Positions 49,114 to 50,496 of a stretch of DNA of 50,496 nt are shown here, piece by piece. This stretch comes from Bacillota bacterium. Its GTDB lineage: Bacteria; Bacillota; Limnochordia; DTU080. The number at the start of each line of letters is the position of its first letter. Position 1 is the first letter of the stretch. The notes below the pieces were generated by a model, which did not search any database, was not told the DNA's origin, and saw only the letters and a program-made list of their open reading frames with translations. The position numbers and the translations under genes are program-made. Where the stretch lies: assembly GCA_012840225.1 (NCBI GenBank), contig DULU01000045.1:1-50496 (forward strand). The letters run 5' to 3'.

Positions 49114-49983
49114 ATGACCTGGGGTTGGAGCGCCTACCCGACAACCTGTTTCAGGTATCAGATGAATGTATCCGGTTTCACTCCGAAGCCGCCGGTCATA
49201 GTCCGGCCGCCGGTGAACCGGTGCCCCGACCGCTATATGGAAGACGACGACGAGCGTCCCGATATGATCGATCTTGATGAGATCGGGGGGGGTACGTTTC
49301 CGGACAATGAAGGCAAGCAGCCGTTCAATAAAGCCTATCCGGAAAATAGTCTAAGACCGCCGCAGTTCAACAAAGCTTATCCCGAAAACAGCGCCAACAG
49401 CGCCAATACCGTGAACAGCAGCCGCCGCCCTTACGGCAAGCTCAGACCACCGGACAAGCGCCCGCTCAAGATCAAAACCCAGATCCTGGTGGCCGATGAG
49501 TCCTTCCAGAAGATAGGCGACGTGGAGATCACCGCCCCGCCGGGAGTAGGTTTCGACCACGAGAAAGGCGAGCTGAACCGGAACATCATCGCCGAAGCCG
49601 TGGGGGCGCCTGTGCTCACTCCCACCATCCTCAAGGATAAGCTGGTGAATGAGGGGTTCGTCAAGGTCAGGCTGCTGGTGGAAGACTGCGATCCCAATCC
49701 ATGTCCCGACCCGCGCAAGACCATCACGCAGACGGTGGTTGTCCCCTTCCAGTCGGTGCATGATATTTGCGGAATAAAACCAGGCGATCACATCCAGGAA
49801 TTCCCCTCGGTCGAAGCCTTGCTGGTCTCCGCCGTACCCGGAGTGTCTTCCGGCGACGGCTGCACCACCAGGCTGAGACTGAAGGCCATCTTGTGCATCA
49901 GGGTGATTGTGACCAGGGAATGCATTGTCTCGGTCCCTGCCGAAGTCGTCTGCTGCCTGCCGGGTAAAAATACCTGCAAGTGA
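49114..49983 (+). CDS. Second SPOCS-like protein with disordered repeat region
   Basis: A 289-residue protein. Residues 1-115 look disordered: rich in proline, asparagine and arginine, with FNKAYPENS present twice (about residues 70 and 85). The rest resembles the gene at 48573: KIKTQILVADESFQKIG, then TQTVVVPFQSVHDICGIKPGD and a strand-rich end LRLKAILCIRVIVTRECIV. I infer that the two are paralogues. It ends with a cysteine pair (VCCLPGKNTC). I use the ATG at 49114 because GGAGGTG lies 6 bases upstream. A run of eight G bases (49285-49292) in the coding region could be slippage-prone. Probably cotranscribed with the preceding gene. Confidence 0.66.
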   Translation: MTWGWSAYPTTCFRYQMNVSGFTPKPPVIVRPPVNRCPDRYMEDDDERPDMIDLDEIGGGTFPDNEGKQPFNKAYPENSLRPPQFNKAYPENSANSANTVNSSRRPYGKLRPPDKRPLKIKTQILVADESFQKIGDVEITAPPGVGFDHEKGELNRNIIAEAVGAPVLTPTILKDKLVNEGFVKVRLLVEDCDPNPCPDPRKTITQTVVVPFQSVHDICGIKPGDHIQEFPSVEALLVSAVPGVSSGDGCTTRLRLKAILCIRVIVTRECIVSVPAEVVCCLPGKNTCK

Positions 49984-50036
49984 AGGGATCCCACAGTCAG
50001 GCCAAGACGGATGATGGCGCATAAAGGTGGAAGGTG

Positions 50037-50075
50037 GCGATGCCGGGCGGCTGATAGCCCGGCATCGCTGTTTTG
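50037..50075 (+). terminator. Strong Rho-independent terminator
   Basis: A perfect 12-bp stem, GCGATGCCGGGC with GCCCGGCATCGC, an 8-base loop and TGTTTT. It closes the SPOCS-like operon. Confidence 0.88.
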
Positions 50076-50142
50076 CAGGCACAAGTGCGGGCGCCCACCC
50101 GGTACTTCATACCCAATTTTTCAATTCACTTTCAATTCCTAT

Positions 50143-50170
50143 ACCGTGGGCCATGCAAAAACATACCTTA
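50143..50170 (+). promoter_or_regulatory. Sigma-K-like promoter of the right-edge gene
   Basis: ACC at 50143-50145, exactly 16 bases, then CATACCTTA at 50162-50170, a perfect CATAnnnTA. Spacing is the same as at 48515. Confidence 0.5.
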
Positions 50171-50218
50171 TGATTGCTGGGAGCAATCCTGGACAACACC
50201 ATTACGGAGGGATTTACT

Positions 50219-50496
50219 TTGGGATTTGTCTCACCTCAGTTTGACCTGATCGACAACAGGTTCATCGCCCATCGCATCAAAGCGCTTGATGTGATCTGCT
50301 CGGAGGATGCTCAGGGGTTTGAATCGGTTACGGCGAGCGATGCAGTGGCCGATGCCTTGAGAGACCCCGACACCGGCGAGCTGATCCCCAACCGCGCTCT
50401 GCTGGCCGTGGTGAGCGACGTTGTCGGCAGCGTGGGCATTGGCAAGGTGTTCGACACCTACACCGTCACGGTCACCGTGATCGACACCACCACCAA
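50219..50496 (+). CDS. Unknown protein, 5' part (runs off the window)
   Basis: An open frame starting TTG at 50219 with GGAGGG 7 bases upstream and continuing to the window end (at least 92 codons). The product begins MGFVSPQFDLIDNRF and includes SDVVGSVGIGKVFDTYTVTV. No signal peptide. I do not recognise the family. The placement behind a sigma-K-like promoter and after two SPOCS-like genes suggests a sporulation role. The beta-rich end of the visible part would fit a structural coat protein, but this is a guess. Confidence 0.6.
   Translation, partial: MGFVSPQFDLIDNRFIAHRIKALDVICSEDAQGFESVTASDAVADALRDPDTGELIPNRALLAVVSDVVGSVGIGKVFDTYTVTVTVIDTTT

Overview
The window looks like a chromosomal accessory region of an uncultured, spore-forming member of the Bacillota (Clostridia or Limnochordia type). 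This is an inference. It rests on strong GGAGG-type ribosome binding sites, many TTG and GTG starts, spore-coat-like SPOCS/DUF3794-type genes behind sigma-K-like promoters at the right end, an ABC-F ATPase and a corrinoid methionine-synthase-activation-type protein. None of the six extracellular solute-binding proteins has a convincing lipobox, which would fit a diderm envelope. I saw no rRNA, tRNA, CRISPR array, transposase or phage gene.

The first 38 kb is a carbohydrate-scavenging island. It carries six family-1 solute-binding proteins (494, 4939, 12151, 23506, 32305 and 37214) but not one ABC permease. Most sit beside a different secreted polysaccharide-active protein: a TIM-barrel glycosidase-like protein (2023), a 1161-residue beta-helix protein (13595), a LamG protein (22689), and two heparinase II/III-type lyases (28284 and 33771). 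The beta-helix protein and the 1305-residue lyase share a C-terminal module of about 220 residues. Regulators are an AraC fragment at the left edge, a GntR/UTRA protein (9350), an intact AraC (17179) and a GntR protein fused to a solute-binding-like domain (18729).

From 10.1 to 4.0 kb, reading on the minus strand, a GntR/UTRA regulator is followed by an argininosuccinate-lyase-like C-N lyase, an MmgE/PrpD protein, a solute-binding protein and a TauE/SafE permease. This layout recalls the epimerase plus C-N lyase pairs that degrade iminodisuccinate-type compounds.

From 18.7 to 26.7 kb, on the plus strand, the GntR-FCD-TAXI fusion heads a run of genes for an EEP-family phosphoesterase, a secreted PHP phosphoesterase, a LamG protein, a solute-binding protein, a glycerophosphodiester phosphodiesterase and a uroporphyrinogen-decarboxylase-family methyltransferase. 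The fusion regulator is the best candidate here for something undescribed. It appears to have recruited a TRAP/TAXI periplasmic binding domain as a cytoplasmic sensor.

The island carries scars of rearrangement: a chimera of an AraC 5' end and a histidine-phosphatase 5' end (11.6-12.0 kb) that matches intact genes at 17.2 and 27.3 kb, a Gfo/Idh/MocA gene with its middle deleted (18.1-18.5 kb), and an FG-GAP/VCBS remnant beside a cluster of short repeats (3.4-4.0 kb).

From 38.9 kb the content is more housekeeping-like: an ABC-F protein, a ClC-CBS protein lacking both key glutamates, a nitrilase-family protein with an N-terminal beta-sandwich-like domain, a Cys-type sulfatase, the methionine-synthase-activation-like protein and a multi-TM MscS/CmpX-like protein. 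The right end (48.2-50.5 kb) is a spore-coat-like cluster: a tiny cysteine-rich protein, two SPOCS-like proteins and a gene that runs off the window.
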